Shown one piece after another: positions 6,230 through 6,675 of a stretch of 6,675 bases of DNA (positions are counted from its first letter, which is position 1; each line of letters opens with the position of its first letter). Both the position numbers and the translations under genes were made by a program. The notes beneath the pieces were generated by a model. It saw nothing but the letters and a program-made list of their open reading frames with translations, did not search any database and had not been told where the DNA came from. Source of the stretch: Vulcanimicrobiota bacterium (GTDB taxonomy: Bacteria > Vulcanimicrobiota > Vulcanimicrobiia > Vulcanimicrobiales > Vulcanimicrobiaceae); assembly GCA_014305015.1 (NCBI GenBank), contig JACRUB010000190.1, forward strand, positions 1 to 6,675, read 5' to 3'.

Positions 6230-6675
6230 TTGAAACCCGTTTTCAGAACACCGCAACTTCTTGTTGCATTGGTTGCTGCTGCCGCGATTATCGCGGGCTG
6301 CGGCGGCGGCCAACAGTCATCAGTCGTGCCCGGAGCCGCACCGGCTAAAGACGCCGTTCAACCAGCCGGTTCGGTCGGTCAACGAGTTCCCTTTTATAGC
6401 ATTAGCTATTTAAAAGAGCACCCAGACCTCGTTCGCTCGGTCGGCGAGCACGCGAAAGCTACCAACAGAGAAGCACTGGCCGCAGGTTCAGGCCAGCTTA
6501 CTTACCATAACGGCCCCATTCAAAAGTACCCGAAAATTTATCTGATTTTCTGGGGATTTACGGGCTCGAATGATACCACGCACGATCCCAATGGGATGGC
6601 GACCTATCTTACCAACTACGTAAACTCGCTTGGCGGAAGCGGCATTGCGAATGTTTCCACGCAGTACTATGAGAG
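6230..6675 (+). CDS. secreted lipoprotein of unknown function, N-terminal part (3' truncated by window edge)
   Basis: The open frame from TTG 6230 runs to the window end, giving 148 codons with no stop. Residues 1-24 form a lipoprotein signal peptide: a short basic n-region (K2, R6), a hydrophobic core (LLVALVAAAAIIA) and the lipobox IAGC with the lipidated cysteine at C24. A Gly/Ser/Pro/Ala-rich linker follows to about residue 50. The next 40 residues look like a polar helical segment (YLKEHPDLVRSVGEHAKATN). From L90 a probable folded domain begins: LTYHNGPIQ, then IYLIFWGF at 103-110, and after that YLTNYVNSLGGSGIANVSTQ. It is therefore an exported, membrane-anchored protein. The LTYHNG...WGF pattern distantly recalls the plant EXORDIUM/PHI-1 family and related bacterial secreted proteins of unknown role; this is from memory of the motif and is not established. 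No catalytic motif is visible in this part. Codon use seems more AT-rich than in the wall genes. ATG 6215 is the alternative start and would add five residues. Confidence 0.85.
   Translation, partial: MKPVFRTPQLLVALVAAAAIIAGCGGGQQSSVVPGAAPAKDAVQPAGSVGQRVPFYSISYLKEHPDLVRSVGEHAKATNREALAAGSGQLTYHNGPIQKYPKIYLIFWGFTGSNDTTHDPNGMATYLTNYVNSLGGSGIANVSTQYYE

Noticed and set aside
1..6675. CRISPR arrays, tRNA or rRNA genes, insertion sequences, att sites
   Set aside because: No regularly spaced repeats, cloverleaf-like or rRNA-like sequence, transposase frame or terminal inverted repeats were seen. Nearly all the DNA is accounted for by the seven genes.

Overview
The window is a stretch of a bacterial division and cell-wall (dcw) cluster, followed by a 161-bp intergenic region and the start of an unrelated secreted lipoprotein gene. 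All genes read on the + strand. Wall genes: the C-terminal part of murD (1-564), ftsW (557-1714), murG (1711-2814), murC (2811-4184), murB (4181-5128) and ddl (5121-6068). Every junction between them overlaps (8, 4, 4, 4 and 8 nt), so they look like one translationally coupled transcript. The identifications rest on family motifs visible in the translations. Every complete wall gene has its key motifs and no frameshift was seen.

Together the genes cover late cytoplasmic peptidoglycan precursor synthesis and its use at the septum. MurB completes UDP-MurNAc, MurC and MurD add L-Ala and D-Glu, Ddl makes D-Ala-D-Ala, MurG makes lipid II, and FtsW polymerises lipid II. MurE, MurF, MraY and the N-terminal part of MurD are not in the window; in this gene order they would be expected upstream.

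The wall operon ends at ddl with tandem in-frame stops (TAA TAA). The ftsQ-ftsA-ftsZ genes that often follow are not the next genes here. The intergenic region (6069-6229) holds a cluster of CTAG tetranucleotides, a perfect 8-bp inverted repeat flanking a possible -10 box, and two overlapping small hairpins. It ends in a strong Shine-Dalgarno sequence and a TTG start for a lipoprotein with a clear lipobox. That protein runs off the window. It has a YHNGP...YLIFWGF segment that distantly recalls the plant EXORDIUM/PHI-1 family.

Organism: the moderately high GC, frequent GTG/TTG starts, murG-murC-murB-ddl order and the style of the lipoprotein suggest an environmental, deep-branching bacterium. 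Candidatus Eremiobacterota (WPS-2) is my best guess, but it is an inference from general resemblance and not firm. I found no convincing novel multi-gene system. The least ordinary parts are the lipoprotein and its leader.
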